64,000 nt of DNA, taken from assembly GCF_020080835.1 (NCBI RefSeq), contig NC_058163.1:15573095-15637094 (forward strand), in the 5' to 3' direction. Shown here piece by piece: positions 11,628-23,248 of the stretch. Below the pieces are notes generated by a model. The model searched no databases. It saw only the letters and a program-made list of their open reading frames with translations, and was not told the DNA's origin. A program made the position numbers and the translations under genes. Each line of letters starts with the position of its first letter. Position 1 is the first letter of the stretch. The DNA comes from Cotesia glomerata. Taxonomy: Eukaryota; Arthropoda; Insecta; Hymenoptera; Braconidae.

Positions 11628-11964
11628 ATTAAATAACAAAAGAGAAATTTCTAGGCTTTGGCTAGATTTTTCTGATGATCAAATAGGTAAAAAAAGAAGA
11701 AAAGAAATTCCAAAAGAAGATCATAAAAATTGGACTGCTATAGACAAGATAATGAAGAATATTCAGCCTACAAAAAAAATAGTAACAATTATTCGGGAAC
11801 AATTTCCTCTTGTACCAGCAGAAGCAATTACGATTCACAAAAGTCAAGGCGGAACTTACAATACCGTAGTCATACACCTAGTGAAAGGAATGAAAAAAAA
11901 TGAACTTTACGTCGCATTTAGTCGATGTACAAAGTTGAATGGATTATTTATAGTGGGAAATTAA
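11606..11964 (+). pseudogene. C-terminal helicase motifs of the Helentron, out of frame and stopped
   Basis: In the frame one step off the upstream Rep-helicase, the protein resumes and shows AITIHKSQGGTY and ELYVAFSRC, the last two conserved motifs of PIF1/RecD-type helicases. A TAA at 11962-11964 follows LFIVGN. The reading continues in the same frame directly into the endonuclease region, so one stop codon is all that separates helicase from endonuclease. Originally a single polyprotein is the simplest reading. Confidence 0.85.
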
Positions 11965-12009
11965 AAAATTCCTTCACATCAAAATCCATATGATAAAGTA
12001 CATATTGAA

Positions 12010-14694
12010 GTGAAACGGTTGTTAAATTCAAAGTTGTCTTTATCATGTTATTTTATTAATAATCCAAAATTAGAAACAATCGTCTATCAAAATATACAAA
12101 GTTTGAAGGAAAAATCGCATTGGATTGATTTCATTAATTTTATGAGATTACATCAACCTTGTATTTTCATAGCGGCCGAAACATGGATAAAAACAGATGA
12201 TATCTCGATAGAAAATTATAAAAGTGTACATCGTGTAAATGTAATAGAAACTCCTACCAGACATGCTTATGGCATAGTAATATATTGTAGAAATGATAAA
12301 AAATTTGAAATTCACTACATTTATAGCAATGAAGAGAAGTTACAATCTTGTTCACTTTTAACAGGTTTATATGATGGTGTTGCAATATGTACAGGTTATA
12401 AACCTCCTTCAACAAAATATTCATCAATAAAAACAAGAATAGAAGAAATGATCAATGTTGCTGTGAATAAAAGTAAAAGAATTATTTTTTTAGGTGATTT
12501 TAATATAAATTTGAATAAAGAGCCATCACATCTATTTTTTAAAATGTTAAATTCAAGACAATTATATTCGATACTAAAAACGGATGAAATTACTACAAAT
12601 TCACCAACAGCGATTGACATAATTTTTTCTAATTTTGAAGTAAATTATGGGATTACTGAAACAATTTTCGGCCATCATAAGCAAATAACCTGTATTCTCA
12701 ATGAGTTAAAATTAAACGCTAATGAAAAAAATAACGAAAATCGAACTGAACATGAACTTACATTAGTTGAAGCAATTAATGAAGGTAAATGGTTGAGAAA
12801 AAAATTAATTCAAACAAAAATTATTAAAGAAAACGATTTTAAAATAGTGAAAAAATTGTGTGAATTTGTTAAAGGAAAAATATTTCATTTTAAAAATACT
12901 AAAAAATATCGTGAAAATTATGAAATACCAACATCACTTCAAAATAATTTCATTTCATTGACCATAAAAAAAGATAAAAATTCTTTTTATTATGCTATAT
13001 CGACTTTAATATCGGGTGATGGTGAATTGATGCCATGTTTGCGTGCTTTAGAAGCAGTTAACTTTATTATAAATGAAAAATTTATAAAAAACGTCCCGAG
13101 CCAATTTTTCCAAACGATAACTTTAGAAAATATTTTAAATGAACAGCAACAGGTGGAGACAGGAAATATAATACTGATTTCCTTAATACTTCAACGCCCA
13201 CTTAATATTATAACAAAAAAAGAAAAAATAATTTCGAATATTCGAATTGTTCCAGTTGAAAACGAAGAAGAATTTTATATTTATTTAGATTCAGATTCAA
13301 AACTTTATACAGCATTAATAAAAAAAAATAAACAATATAATATAATGCCGTTAACTACAACGATGAAAATTGATTTAAGTAATTTTATGAATTTTTATAA
13401 CGAAAATATAGTTTATAAAAACTTAAAAGAAGTAATGCATGTAAGTAAAAAAATAAATAAAGAAAAAAAGAGATCTTTTAAGGAACATAAAAATGAAGAA
13501 ATTAATAAAGAAAAAAAAAATAATCACCATAAACTACCAACAATTAGTACCCAAGAAGAAGTAATACAATCGATTCGATGTATTTTAAAAAAAATCGAAA
13601 AAAGTACAAGTTTACAAAAGATTGAATTAATTATAAACAACAAAAAAGATTTAATTCATCAATGTTCTTCTGAAATTTATAAAGCTGTCGAAAAAAATAT
13701 AAAAGAAGTTTCAAATAATCGATTTAATGAAAATAATTACTGTAAGTATGTCTTAAAAACAAATAAATTGTCGGTAAGTAGTACTCAAATAAATAATACT
13801 CTCAATAACACATTTTTCTTAACTAATGTCGCAACTGATGGAAATTGCTTATTTCGAACATTTGCTGAATTAATATTTTTTGATCAAGAAAGGTATAATG
13901 AAATTAAGCTTTTTATTATATATTTTGTTTATCCTAATAAAAATAAATATGAATCTTTATTTTACAGAGGTAGTTTTTCAGTTGTAGATAAAAAAGGTAA
14001 AGAAATAATACATCCAGCGGTAGATGATTTCATACGAATGATAGCTCGCCAACATGAATGGGGAAATGAAGGGTCTATATATGCTATGAGTGATGCACTA
14101 AAAATTATAATAGTTGTTATTTCTGTCGATCGGTATACACACGAAAAAAACTATATTTATAAATATTTACCAAGTATCACAAATTCATTAACACCTTTTA
14201 CAATTATAAATGAAACTCGATGGCACTTTGTTGCAGCTCATAGAAAATATAACTCGTCGATATTTGATTCAAAAATGAGGCAAAATGTTCAAATGATTGA
14301 AATAAGAGTAAATTCGAATGTTATTCATTCAATTACTAATAATTCTCAAAAAGAGAGCAAATATACTAATTTTCAGAGAAACACTACAATTATCACTGAA
14401 ACGTTATCAAAGAAAGCAGAAGTAATTTTAAATCAAATTTATGGCAGCAAATCAAGTATCGAAATTAATGATATCGTGCGGAACTATCAAAAAACCATTT
14501 TAGAAATCAATAATAATTTTAAAAATATTTATGAATCAGATAATAAAAATTTCATAATACAAAATTATCCTCAAAAAAAGAAAGTAAATTTTACAAGATT
14601 TCCAGAAATGATCTTAGATAATTTTTTTATTGATAACGTTGAACCTGACGGAAATTGTTTCTTTCGAACAATTATGCACAACAAAAGTGATTGA
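12010..14694 (+). CDS. Helentron APE-type endonuclease + OTU cysteine protease region
   Basis: The frame is open from 11965, right after the stop, and has its first ATG at 12010 (894 residues). Residues about 25-215 are an exonuclease-endonuclease-phosphatase fold: VYQNIQSL (Asn), AAETW (catalytic Glu), and LGDFNIN (D163, N165). A lysine-rich linker follows. An OTU domain spans about 605-745 with the catalytic cysteine in TDGNCLFRTF (C613) and the histidine in RWHFVAA (H739). A second OTU begins at EPDGNCFFRT (C883) just before the frame breaks. In the family the endonuclease is thought to act in target or donor cleavage and OTU removes ubiquitin-like tags; roles here are inferred. Probably once fused to Rep-helicase, so the ATG may not be a natural start. 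Confidence 0.85.
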   Translation: MKRLLNSKLSLSCYFINNPKLETIVYQNIQSLKEKSHWIDFINFMRLHQPCIFIAAETWIKTDDISIENYKSVHRVNVIETPTRHAYGIVIYCRNDKKFEIHYIYSNEEKLQSCSLLTGLYDGVAICTGYKPPSTKYSSIKTRIEEMINVAVNKSKRIIFLGDFNINLNKEPSHLFFKMLNSRQLYSILKTDEITTNSPTAIDIIFSNFEVNYGITETIFGHHKQITCILNELKLNANEKNNENRTEHELTLVEAINEGKWLRKKLIQTKIIKENDFKIVKKLCEFVKGKIFHFKNTKKYRENYEIPTSLQNNFISLTIKKDKNSFYYAISTLISGDGELMPCLRALEAVNFIINEKFIKNVPSQFFQTITLENILNEQQQVETGNIILISLILQRPLNIITKKEKIISNIRIVPVENEEEFYIYLDSDSKLYTALIKKNKQYNIMPLTTTMKIDLSNFMNFYNENIVYKNLKEVMHVSKKINKEKKRSFKEHKNEEINKEKKNNHHKLPTISTQEEVIQSIRCILKKIEKSTSLQKIELIINNKKDLIHQCSSEIYKAVEKNIKEVSNNRFNENNYCKYVLKTNKLSVSSTQINNTLNNTFFLTNVATDGNCLFRTFAELIFFDQERYNEIKLFIIYFVYPNKNKYESLFYRGSFSVVDKKGKEIIHPAVDDFIRMIARQHEWGNEGSIYAMSDALKIIIVVISVDRYTHEKNYIYKYLPSITNSLTPFTIINETRWHFVAAHRKYNSSIFDSKMRQNVQMIEIRVNSNVIHSITNNSQKESKYTNFQRNTTIITETLSKKAEVILNQIYGSKSSIEINDIVRNYQKTILEINNNFKNIYESDNKNFIIQNYPQKKKVNFTRFPEMILDNFFIDNVEPDGNCFFRTIMHNKSD

Positions 14695-15115
14695 AGTTAG
14701 AAAAGGTAATGATGATGACGATATAATAGATGACCCACACATAGATGATTATCTGAGGATGATTGCTGGTGATGGAATTTGGAGTAACGAGGGATCAATT
14801 ATTCCTTTTTGTGAAGCCTTAGAGACTAAACCGTGTATATTCATTGTCTCTGGCATCGCAGGAATACTGCAAGTACTTATGAAAGTGGAGCCTACAATTA
14901 CAAAATCATCAAAAATAATGACAATAATCAACATGGATAATGTTCACTTCTATGTAAGTCGAATCAAAGATCATACTATGAGCGTGAATCAATTTTTAGA
15001 AGACAGTCAAGACTTTATTAATATAACGACTTTAGAATATAATATCGAACAAACATTCGAAGAATCTTTAGTTCAATTTAATCAAATACAGGAGGAAGAA
15101 ATGAAATTTCAATAA
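14630..15115 (+). pseudogene. Second OTU domain of the Helentron, frameshifted and internally deleted
   Basis: From about 14690 the protein continues in a new frame: HIDDYLRMIAGDGIWSNEGS aligns with AVDDFIRMIARQHEWGNEGS of the first OTU, and NMDNVHFYVS supplies the expected histidine (His at about 14945). Compared with the first OTU, roughly 50 residues between the catalytic-cysteine segment and this block are missing. The cysteine segment itself (EPDGNCFFRT, about 14641-14670) is in the upstream frame. The end carries an acidic, Gln/Glu-rich tail and a TAA at 15113-15115. Confidence 0.8.
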
Positions 15116-15690
15116 TAATAAATATTAACATCATGTATTAAGCTTTTGATGTATAAAACCGATAATTTTGATAAATAAAATATATAATAAACTAAGAATT
15201 GACTAATGAATTTTTGAAAAAATTTAAATGCTAAATAAAACGATAAATACAGTGAAAATTATGTACATAGAAAAATTTTTGAATAAACTATAGAAAATTT
15301 ATGAAATTGAAAAAATTCAAAAATGAGATGATAAAAAAATAAAAGTAACCAAAATAAATAAGATAGAAAAAAGAAATTAGATAAAAAACACCAGACAAAT
15401 AAGATTTTATTCGCAAAATGACAAATACAAATTCAGGAATGGTCACGTTTTTAATACACATAAATTTTATGTTCTTATATATAGTATATTACGACCTAAG
15501 GCCAGAAAGTCGGTTTACTCCAGGAAGAGCGTACTTTCGGCTAAGAGAGCAAGAAAAATAAATTCTATTCTATATTGTTGAAAATAAAAAAAAAAAATCA
15601 AATTTAACCTTAATAAAATGAAATTTAATAATAAACCAAATTACTAATAAACACGACAATAAAAACTCTTGGATTGTTTTAATCATTTTG
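15116..15690. other. AT-rich 3' flank of the Helentron
   Basis: No gene. A G+C-richer patch at about 15493-15550 (GGCCAGAAAGTCGG ... GTACTTTCGGC) is weakly self-complementary and may be a structured terminal region, but I cannot show that it is the element end. Confidence 0.3.
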
Positions 15691-15782
15691 CCATGGTATA
15701 GGCCTACTGGGGACCCGCCATGTAAAAGAAAGGGAACGCGTCGTTTTACACAGTACCTCAAGGGTGATGCGGAAATCTGTGT
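15691..15782. repeat. ~92-bp conserved repeat, copy 1
   Basis: Begins CCATGGTATAGGCCTACTGG and ends GAAATCTGTGT; aligns end to end with 38386-38478. High conservation in a short block suggests the end of a mobile element. On the minus strand both copies encode a similar short peptide (LHGG.PS/V..PW/YH), so it may be old coding sequence. Confidence 0.7.
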
Positions 15783-15859
15783 CAAGACAGATTGACCGAC
15801 ACACGAATATGATAAAAGGTTACTTATAAGTACAATACAAATTGTAAAAAAAAAAATTG

Positions 15860-16766
15860 TTCAAAAGTTGCGTCATGAGGACAAATGCAATAGTTAGATT
15901 TCTATGAAATCTACTGAAAAACGACTGCAAAAGTAAAATTCAATTAAAAACCCACAGACGAATAGGTTATTTTCAGTTTAGGTAAATAAAATTACATGAA
16001 AATTGAAGCTTGTTTAATGGACTTTAAAATGATATTTACAAAAATTCGATAGGTTATTTCATTCAAATGTTATGCGCGAAAGAATCAGCCAAAAAGTAAA
16101 TTTTTAGGATTTTGAAAATTTTGAAACCATATAATTTCTGAACTACTTGACCGATTAAGCTCATCTTTGAACTTGGCCTTGGTATTTGTCTGAAAATGGA
16201 GTATGTTGAGTTTGAAAAGGATCCATTAACAACTATAGACGCTATCGTCCGGATAAGCCGCGTTATATCGTATATATATATATATATATATAAATACATA
16301 CATATATAAACTTTTGAACTAATGGCATTTTCTGAACCAGCTTGACGAACTAAGTCAGAAAATACCAAAATTTTTCAAAAGTTGCGTCATGAGGACAAAT
16401 GCAATAGTTAGACTTCTATGAAATCTACTAAAAAATTCCATTAAAAACCTACAGACGAATAGGTTATTTTCAGTTTAGGTAAATAAAATTACATGAAAAT
16501 TGAAGCTTGTTTAATGGACTTTAAAATGATATTTACAAAAATTCGATAGGTTATTTCATTCAAAAGTTATGCGCGAAAGAATCAGCCAAAAAGTAAATTT
16601 TTAGGATTTTGAAAATTTTGAAACCATATAATTTCTGAACTACTTGACCGATTAAGCTCATCTTTGAACTTGGCCTTGGTATTTGTCTAAAAATGAAGTA
16701 TGTTGAGTTTGAAAAGGATCCATTAACAACTATAGACGCTATCGTCCGGATAAGCCGCGTTATATC

Positions 16767-16801
<35 letters not shown>

Positions 16802-16940
16802 CATACATATATAAACTTTTGAACTAATGGCATTTTCTGAACCAGCTTGACGAACTAAGTCAGAAAATACCAAAATTTTTCAAAAGTTGCGTCATGAGGA
16901 CAAATGCAATAGTTAGATTTCTATGAAATCTACTAAAAAT
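15860..16940 (+). repeat. Tandem array, two ~510-bp units plus a partial third
   Basis: Units start at TTCAAAAGTTGCGTCATGAGG at 15860, 16374 and 16879 (periods 514 and 505). Each contains a (TA)n tract (about 16270-16290 and 16767-16796) next to CCGGATAAGCCGCG. The third copy stops after about 60 bp. Minus-strand frames of 101 and 82 codons are copies of the same repeat translation and are not supported as genes. Confidence 0.9.
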
Positions 16941-19900
16941 CGGTAGAGAGTGTTAAGAAGAGGAACTTGGCGGCAATGAATAAATTTTTATTTTCATTTG
17001 AATAATTAAATTAATTTTAATAAGAAAATTAGTAATTATTGTCAGTAACATGCAATGGGTAGCTATAAATACATTTTTATTCTCGTTATGAACGATTAAA
17101 GTAATTTTTTCTTAAAAAAATCAGTAGTGATAGTAAGTTAGAGGAAGTAGGCGGCCATAAATGAATTTTTATTTTGATAATTCAAAAGAATTAAAATAGT
17201 TTTAAAATAAACATTAAGGAGTGACGGTCAGTCAGAGGCTTTAGGCGGCAATGACTGAGTTTTTAATTTTTATTTGGAATAATTGAAGCAATTTTGAATC
17301 AAAAAATTACTAACGAGTATCAGTTAGAGGTACTAGGCGGCCATAAATGATTTTCAACTTTTATTTAGAATAATTAAAGTAATTTTAAATAACAAAAATC
17401 AGTTGTGAGGGTTAGTTAGAAAACTGGGCGTCGACGAATAAATTTTTTTTCATTTAGAGTAATTAAATTCAATTTAATTAAGATATAAGTGATAAGGGTC
17501 AGTCACAAAAACTAGGCGGCTATGAATAGATTTTTATTTTTATTTAAAATTATGAATGTAATTTAAAAATGAAAAATAATTAGCAAGGGTCAGTCAAAGG
17601 CACTGGGTAGTTATGAATAAATTTTTATTTTCATTTAGAAAAATTAAATTAATTTTAATCAAAAAATTAGTGATCATTATCAGTTACAGGCACTGCATAT
17701 CTGTGAATAAATTTTTATTTTCATTTAGAACGATTAAAGTAATTTTTATTAAAATATTCAGTAGTAGTTGTAAGTTAGAGGCAAAGAGCGGCCACGAGTG
17801 AAATTTTATTTTTATGTTAATAAATTAAAATAATTTAATAATAAAAAATAACCAACGAAGGGAAGTCAGGGGCTCTAGGCGGCTGTAACTAAGTTTTCGA
17901 TTTTTATTTGAAATAATTGAGACAATTTTGAACTAAAAAATCAGTAGCGAGGATCAGTTAGAGAGACTGGGCGGCCATGAATAAATTTTTATTTTTATTT
18001 AGAATGATTTAAGTAATTTTCAATTTAATATCAGTAGTAATAGTAAGTTAAAGGCACTAAATATCGATGAATGAATTTTTACTTTTATTTAAATGAATTA
18101 AAATAATTTCTCAATAATAAATATGGAGTGATGGTGAGTCAGGGGTTATAGGCGGCTATGGCTGAGTTTTTGATTTTTATTTAAAATAATTGAAGCAATT
18201 TTAAATTAAAAATTACTAGCGACCATTAGTTAGAAGTAATTGGCGGCCATTAATGGATTTTGATTTTTATTTAGAATGATTAAAGTAAATATTAATAAAT
18301 AAAAAATCAGTAGCGAGGGTAAGTTAGGAACACTTGGCCGCTACAAATAAATGTTTTTTTCTTTTAGATTGATTGAATTAGATTAAATAAAAAAATTGGT
18401 GATCAGGGTCAGTTACAGGCACTGGGCGGCTATGAATAAATTTGTATTTTCATTCAAAATAAAAAAAGTAATTTAAAAATAAAAAATCAGTAGCAAAGTT
18501 CAGTCAAAGGCACTGGGTATCTATGAATAAATTTATATTTTCAATTAGAGCGATCAAAGTAATTTTTAATTAGAAATTCAGTAGTAATAGTAAGTAAGAG
18601 GCACTAAGCAGCCATAAATGAATTTATATTTTTATTCAAATAAATCAAAATAATTTTCAAATAAAAAATTAGAAGTGTCCGTCAGTCAGGGGCTCGAGGT
18701 GGCTATAACTGAGTTTTTAATTTTCATTTGGAATAATTGAGGAAATTTTGCGTAGCGAGGATCAGTTAGAGACACTGGGCAACCATGAATAGATTTTTAT
18801 TTTTATTCATAATAATTAAAGTAATCTTTAATGAAAAAAGTTAAGAAAACACATGACCGTAATAATGGCCATCTCTGGAAGTTCGGGCTAATTCTGTAAA
18901 TATCTGGCCGCTTTTTGAGCTCTTCGAGTTTCGGAATACAATTTGTGTGTTGAGCTCTCCGAGTTTAGAAAAATACCTCTTCTACGATTTCGAGCACTTT
19001 GAGTTTCGGTTAATGCTCGTGGTAGCCATGAATAATTTTTTGTTTTGAATCAGAATAATAAAAGTAATTATTCATAAAATAATCAGCAAAATTCGTAAGT
19101 CAGCGGCACTTATTGGCTATGACTGCGTTTTAATTATTATTTTGAATAATCGAAGCAATTTAAAATTAAAAAATCAGTGGCAAGTGGCAGTTAGCGGCAC
19201 TGAATAGCTATAAATGAATTTTTTTTCCATTTAGAAAAATTAAATTAATTTTAATAAAAAAATTAGTGATCATGGTCAGTTACAGGCACTGCGTAGCTGT
19301 GAATAAATTTTTATTTTCATTTAGACCGATAAAAGTAATTTATATCTAATAATTTAGTGATAGTTATAAGTAAGAGGCAATGAGCGGCCAGGAGTGAGAT
19401 TTTATTTTCATTTAAATTAATTAAAATAAATTTAAAATAAAAAATAAGCAACGACGGGCTCTAGGCGGCTATCACTAAGTTTTCAATTTCTATTTGGAAT
19501 AATTGAGACAATTTTGAACTAACAAATCAGTAGCGAGGATCAGCTAGAGGGACTGGGCGGCCATAAATGAATTTTTATTTTTATTTAGAATAATCAAAGT
19601 AATTTTAATAAAAAACTTTGTGATCAGGGTCAGTTACTAGCACTGAGTAGCTATATATGAATTTTTATTTCCATTCAGAACGAATGAAATAATTTTTACT
19701 ATTATTTGAATAAATTATAATAATTTTTAAATAAAAAATAAGATGTGACGGTCATTCAGGGGCTCTAGGCGGCTATGACTAAGTTTTTGATTTTTATTTG
19801 GAATAATTGAGACAATTTTGAACGAACGAATCAGTAACGAGGATCACTCAGAAGTACTGGGCGGCCATGAATGAATTTTTATTTTTATCTAGAATAATTT

Positions 19901-22330
19901 AAGGAATTTTGAATAAAAAAAATCAGTAGTGAGAGTTAGTTAGAAAAACTGGGCTACCATGATTAAATTTTTATTCTCATTTAGAACGATGAAAGTAATT
20001 TTCAATTAAAAATCAGTAGTAATAGTAAGTTAAAGGCTCTGAGCAGCCATGAATGAGTTTTACTTTTATATAAGTGAATTAAAATGATTTCTAAATAAAA
20101 AATAAGGAGTGACGGTCAGTCAGAGGCTCCAGGCGGCTATGATGAAGTTTTTTAATTTCATTTGTAATAATTGAAGCAATTTTAAATGAATAAATTACTA
20201 GCGAGGATTAGTTAGAAGTACTGTGCGGCCATCAATGAATTTTCATTCTTATTTAGAATAATTTAAGTAATTATGAACAAAAAAAAAAATCAGTAGCGAG
20301 GGTTAGTTTGAAAAACTGGGCAGCTACACATAATTTTTTTGTATTTAGAGTCATTAAATCAAAAATTAATGCTGAGGTGAGGTTCAGTTAGTAGCACCGG
20401 GCATTTTATTATTTTTATTTCTATTAAGTATAATTAAAGTGATTGAAAATTGGAAAATAATGAGTAAGGGTCAGTTCGAGGCACTAACTGGACATGAATA
20501 AATTTTTATCTTATTTAGAATCATTAAACTATTACTCAGATGGATAATAAGTAGCAAGGGTCAATCAGAGACTCTGGGCAGCAATGATGGAATTAAGATT
20601 TTTATTTAGAATAAATAAAGTTTTCAAATTGAAAAATAAGGAGCCAGGGTCAGGAAGAAGCACTGGGTGGCTATGAGTGAATTTTTATTCTTAATCTGAA
20701 TTGATTAAAGTAATTTTCAATAAAAATATCAGTAGCGAGGGTTGATTTGATGCACTAGGTTTTCATTTGAATTTTGACTTTTATTTGGGATGAATTAAGC
20801 TTAATTTTTTATTGAAAAATAAGTGGTGAGGGTCAGTTAAATGCACTGGGTGGATATGACTGAATTTTTATTTCTCTTTAGTATTATTAAAGGAATTTGT
20901 AGATAAAAAATAAGTAGTTCAGTCAGGTGCACTGAGCGACCATGAATATTTTTTTATTTTTATTTAGATTAATTAGAGTAATTTTCAATTAAAAAATTAG
21001 TAGCGAGTTTTAAGTAGAGACTCTTAGAAGCTATTTATCGATTTTCATTTCTACTTCGAATAATTAAAGTAATCTTCAAATTGGAACATAAGTAGCGAGG
21101 GTCAGCTAAAAGCCCTGAGTAGCGTTGACTGAATATTATTATTATTTTGAATTATTAGAGTACTTTTTAATTGAAAAACAAGTAGCGAAGGTGAGTAAGA
21201 GGAACTGAGCAACCGTGAATCGATTTTTGTTTTTATCGAGAATGATTTACGAGCGGTTGATAGTTGATTATCGAACGAGTTTTTTTCATGAATAAAATAA
21301 AATTATAAAAAAACGTTTCTATTTCAATTATCTATCGAATTTAATTATGTATCGAAGAGCAAAGCGCTTTTTTAGAAAATGGTCATTCATTTATGCATAA
21401 AATGCGTTTGAAAATTCAATAAAATGAACGAGTATGATAGAGATACTTCCGTTTCTCCAATGAAGGACGAGAGTGAGAAAGATTGTTAACCCTTCTTAAG
21501 TAATTTTTTACTGAAACATTAGTAGCGAGGATGGGTAAGATTCTCTAAGCAACTATGAATGATTATTTACATTTCAAACATTTAAAGTAATTTTTAAAAG
21601 AAAAATAAATAGCTATGGTTAGTCAGAGGCCCTGGGTGGCTATGAATAAATTTTTGTTATTATTTTGAATGATTAAAGTAGCTTTTAATTAAAAAACAAG
21701 TAGCACGGGGTAGTAAGAAGCACAGAGCGGCTAGAAATAAATTTTTCTTATTTTCGGAGTAATAAGAATATTTTTTAACTGAAGAATAAATGGCGAGGGT
21801 AAGATAGCGGCACTAGGCGGTCATGAATCGATTTTCAATTTTATTTAGAATAATTAATATAATTTTCAATTAAAAAATTAGTAGCGTGGGTTACGTCGAG
21901 GCTCTGAGACGCTATGTATAGATTCTTATTGTTATTTTGAAAAATTAGTGGTATGTGTCAAGTAGAGGCACAGGGCGGCTTCAAATGAATTTCCATTTTT
22001 ATTCCGAATACTTAGAGTAATTTTTAATTGAATAATAAGTATCGAGAGTCAGTAAAAGGCATTGGGTTGCTATTACAAAATTTTTATCTTTTTTAGAATA
22101 ATTAATGTAATTTTCAATTAATAAATTAGTAGCGAGTGTCGAGTAGAGGCACTGAGCGGCTATAAATGAATTTTTATTTTCATTGTCAATAAATAAAGTC
22201 ATATTTGCATGATAAACGAGTAGCAAGGGTCAGTTCTTACTCTCTTGGCAATAATAAGCATCTATGAATGAAATTTCATTCTTATTTACAATAATTAATA
22301 TTATTTACAACAATATTCTAGTCTACAATT
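16940..22330 (+). repeat. ~90-bp satellite array (diverged, about 55-60 monomers)
   Basis: Monomers carry GGGTCAGTTAGAGGCACTGG, GCGGCCATGAATGAA, then a T-rich run, AGAATAATTAAAGTAATTTT and AAAAATCAGTAGCGAGG. Neighbouring starts are about 90 bp apart (17591, 17681, 17772). Copies are much diverged with small indels, so the array is old or poorly homogenised. Two non-satellite blocks interrupt it at about 18840-19025 and 21245-21505. It contains no genes. Confidence 0.9.
18840..19025. other. Non-satellite block inside the 90-bp array
   Basis: This stretch lacks the monomer landmarks and has a repeated phrase GAGCTCTTCGAGTTTCGG, GAGCTCTCCGAGTTTAG, GAGCACTTTGAGTTTCGG at roughly 50-60 bp spacing. 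It may be a small insertion or a locally evolved variant. The second interruption at 21245-21505 shares nothing obvious with it. Confidence 0.5.
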
Positions 22331-22556
22331 TAAAAAAAAATGAAAAACTTTTTTTTTTCATAATTCGATAGTTTAGATATTAAAAAATATCTCCGTGAAA
22401 GTATTTTTCAAAATTCAAATTATTTTCGAAGTTACAGCCGTTTGAGTGTCGTGGCGAATACACCGTGTTGAGCGGACGAGATGGCGACTCAAAGACTTTT
22501 AAGTTACTCTTAATATAGATCCTTTCAAAAGTAACCCTGTTATTATTAAAAAAAAA

Positions 22557-23248
22557 TGTGTTGGACACAACCAAAACCGTATGGGATCGCGTCTCCGGAA
22601 GGCAAAAAAAGAAAATAGTGGAATCGGTGGTAAGGGTGCTGGTAATTCGACTGATAAAGTAATGACTCAGCTGTCTGCGTACTACGGATTAGCTATCGGT
22701 CATCGTCCTGAATCTGTTGAAGATATGAAACGATAAATATGGGCCACGTACTTGCATAAAATTTCAACTGATAAAAAGCCTCAACACATGAATTGCCCTC
22801 CTGATCCAGACAGCTGGTGCAAGTGGGAGAAAATAGCGGCCGAAGGAACTGAGGATGACTTTCACCATGAAAATCCACCTCTAACTGATAAGGTTTTAAA
22901 AGTTATGAAACCTATTTACGAATGCTTATCAGATGATTCTTTATTAGAATGTTGCTTGTGCAGTGAAACTCAAAATAACAACGAGTCACTTAACTCTTTA
23001 ATATGGACATTTGCACCCAACATATCCATACCGGGTCCCAGACAATTAAGATTGCTAATTCTTCAGCAGTTTGCATTTACAATAAAGTCTTTTATCCTAT
23101 TTTACAAATTATGAGTCTAACGGGAATGAAAAGAGTTCTGGAATCCCATGGGTTTGCTGTTAGGCGCAACGCAGTAAGGATAGAACGGTCTGAGGTTCGA
23201 GCTTCCGATGCTTCAAAAGAGGAAAGAACTGCTCATTATACATGCTGA
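22557..23248 (+). pseudogene. Mutator-like transposase fragment
   Basis: From CVGHNQNRMGSRLR through YYGLAIGHRPESVEDMK, NCPPDPDSWCKW and SETQNNNESLNSLIW the translation follows the C-terminal half of a widespread animal protein family assigned to Mutator-like transposases (DDE type); this is recalled, not searched. A TAA breaks it at about 22737, and near 23040 the reading shifts one frame to continue ILQIMSLTGMKR ... ASKEERTAHYTC before the stop at 23246. The N-terminal half with the first acidic residues is absent. Flanks 22331-22556 and 23249-23830 are not satellite and probably belong to the element; its ends were not identified. It is nested in the 90-bp satellite, which resumes at about 23830. 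Confidence 0.65.

Larger units (their letters stand above)
6753..15115 (+). mobile_element. Helentron (Helitron2-type) coding block
   Basis: One continuous set of domains on the plus strand: basic repeat-rich N-terminus, Zn finger, HUH Rep, PIF1-like helicase, APE-type endonuclease, OTU protease, second OTU. Rep plus helicase defines Helitron-like rolling-circle elements; the added endonuclease and OTU domains are characteristic of the Helentron/Helitron2 branch. The element is dead as written (frameshift near 11.62 kb, stop at 11962, frameshift and deletion near 14.69 kb). True ends were not found; flanking 6084-6752 and 15116-15690 are AT-rich and non-coding. Confidence 0.9.

Noticed and set aside
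6753..15115. Large DNA virus or Maverick origin for the OTU and helicase genes
   Set aside because: HUH Rep motif linked in frame to the PIF1-like helicase, with endonuclease and OTU downstream, fits a Helentron; no capsid, packaging ATPase, integrase or polymerase is present.
16063..16808. Two similar minus-strand frames (101 and 82 codons)
   Set aside because: They agree only because they lie in two copies of the same ~510-bp tandem unit and they cross the (TA)n tract; no protein features.
22380..22574. 64-codon minus-strand frame left of the Mutator-like fragment
   Set aside because: Antisense to probable transposon sequence, no motif, and bounded by chance stops.
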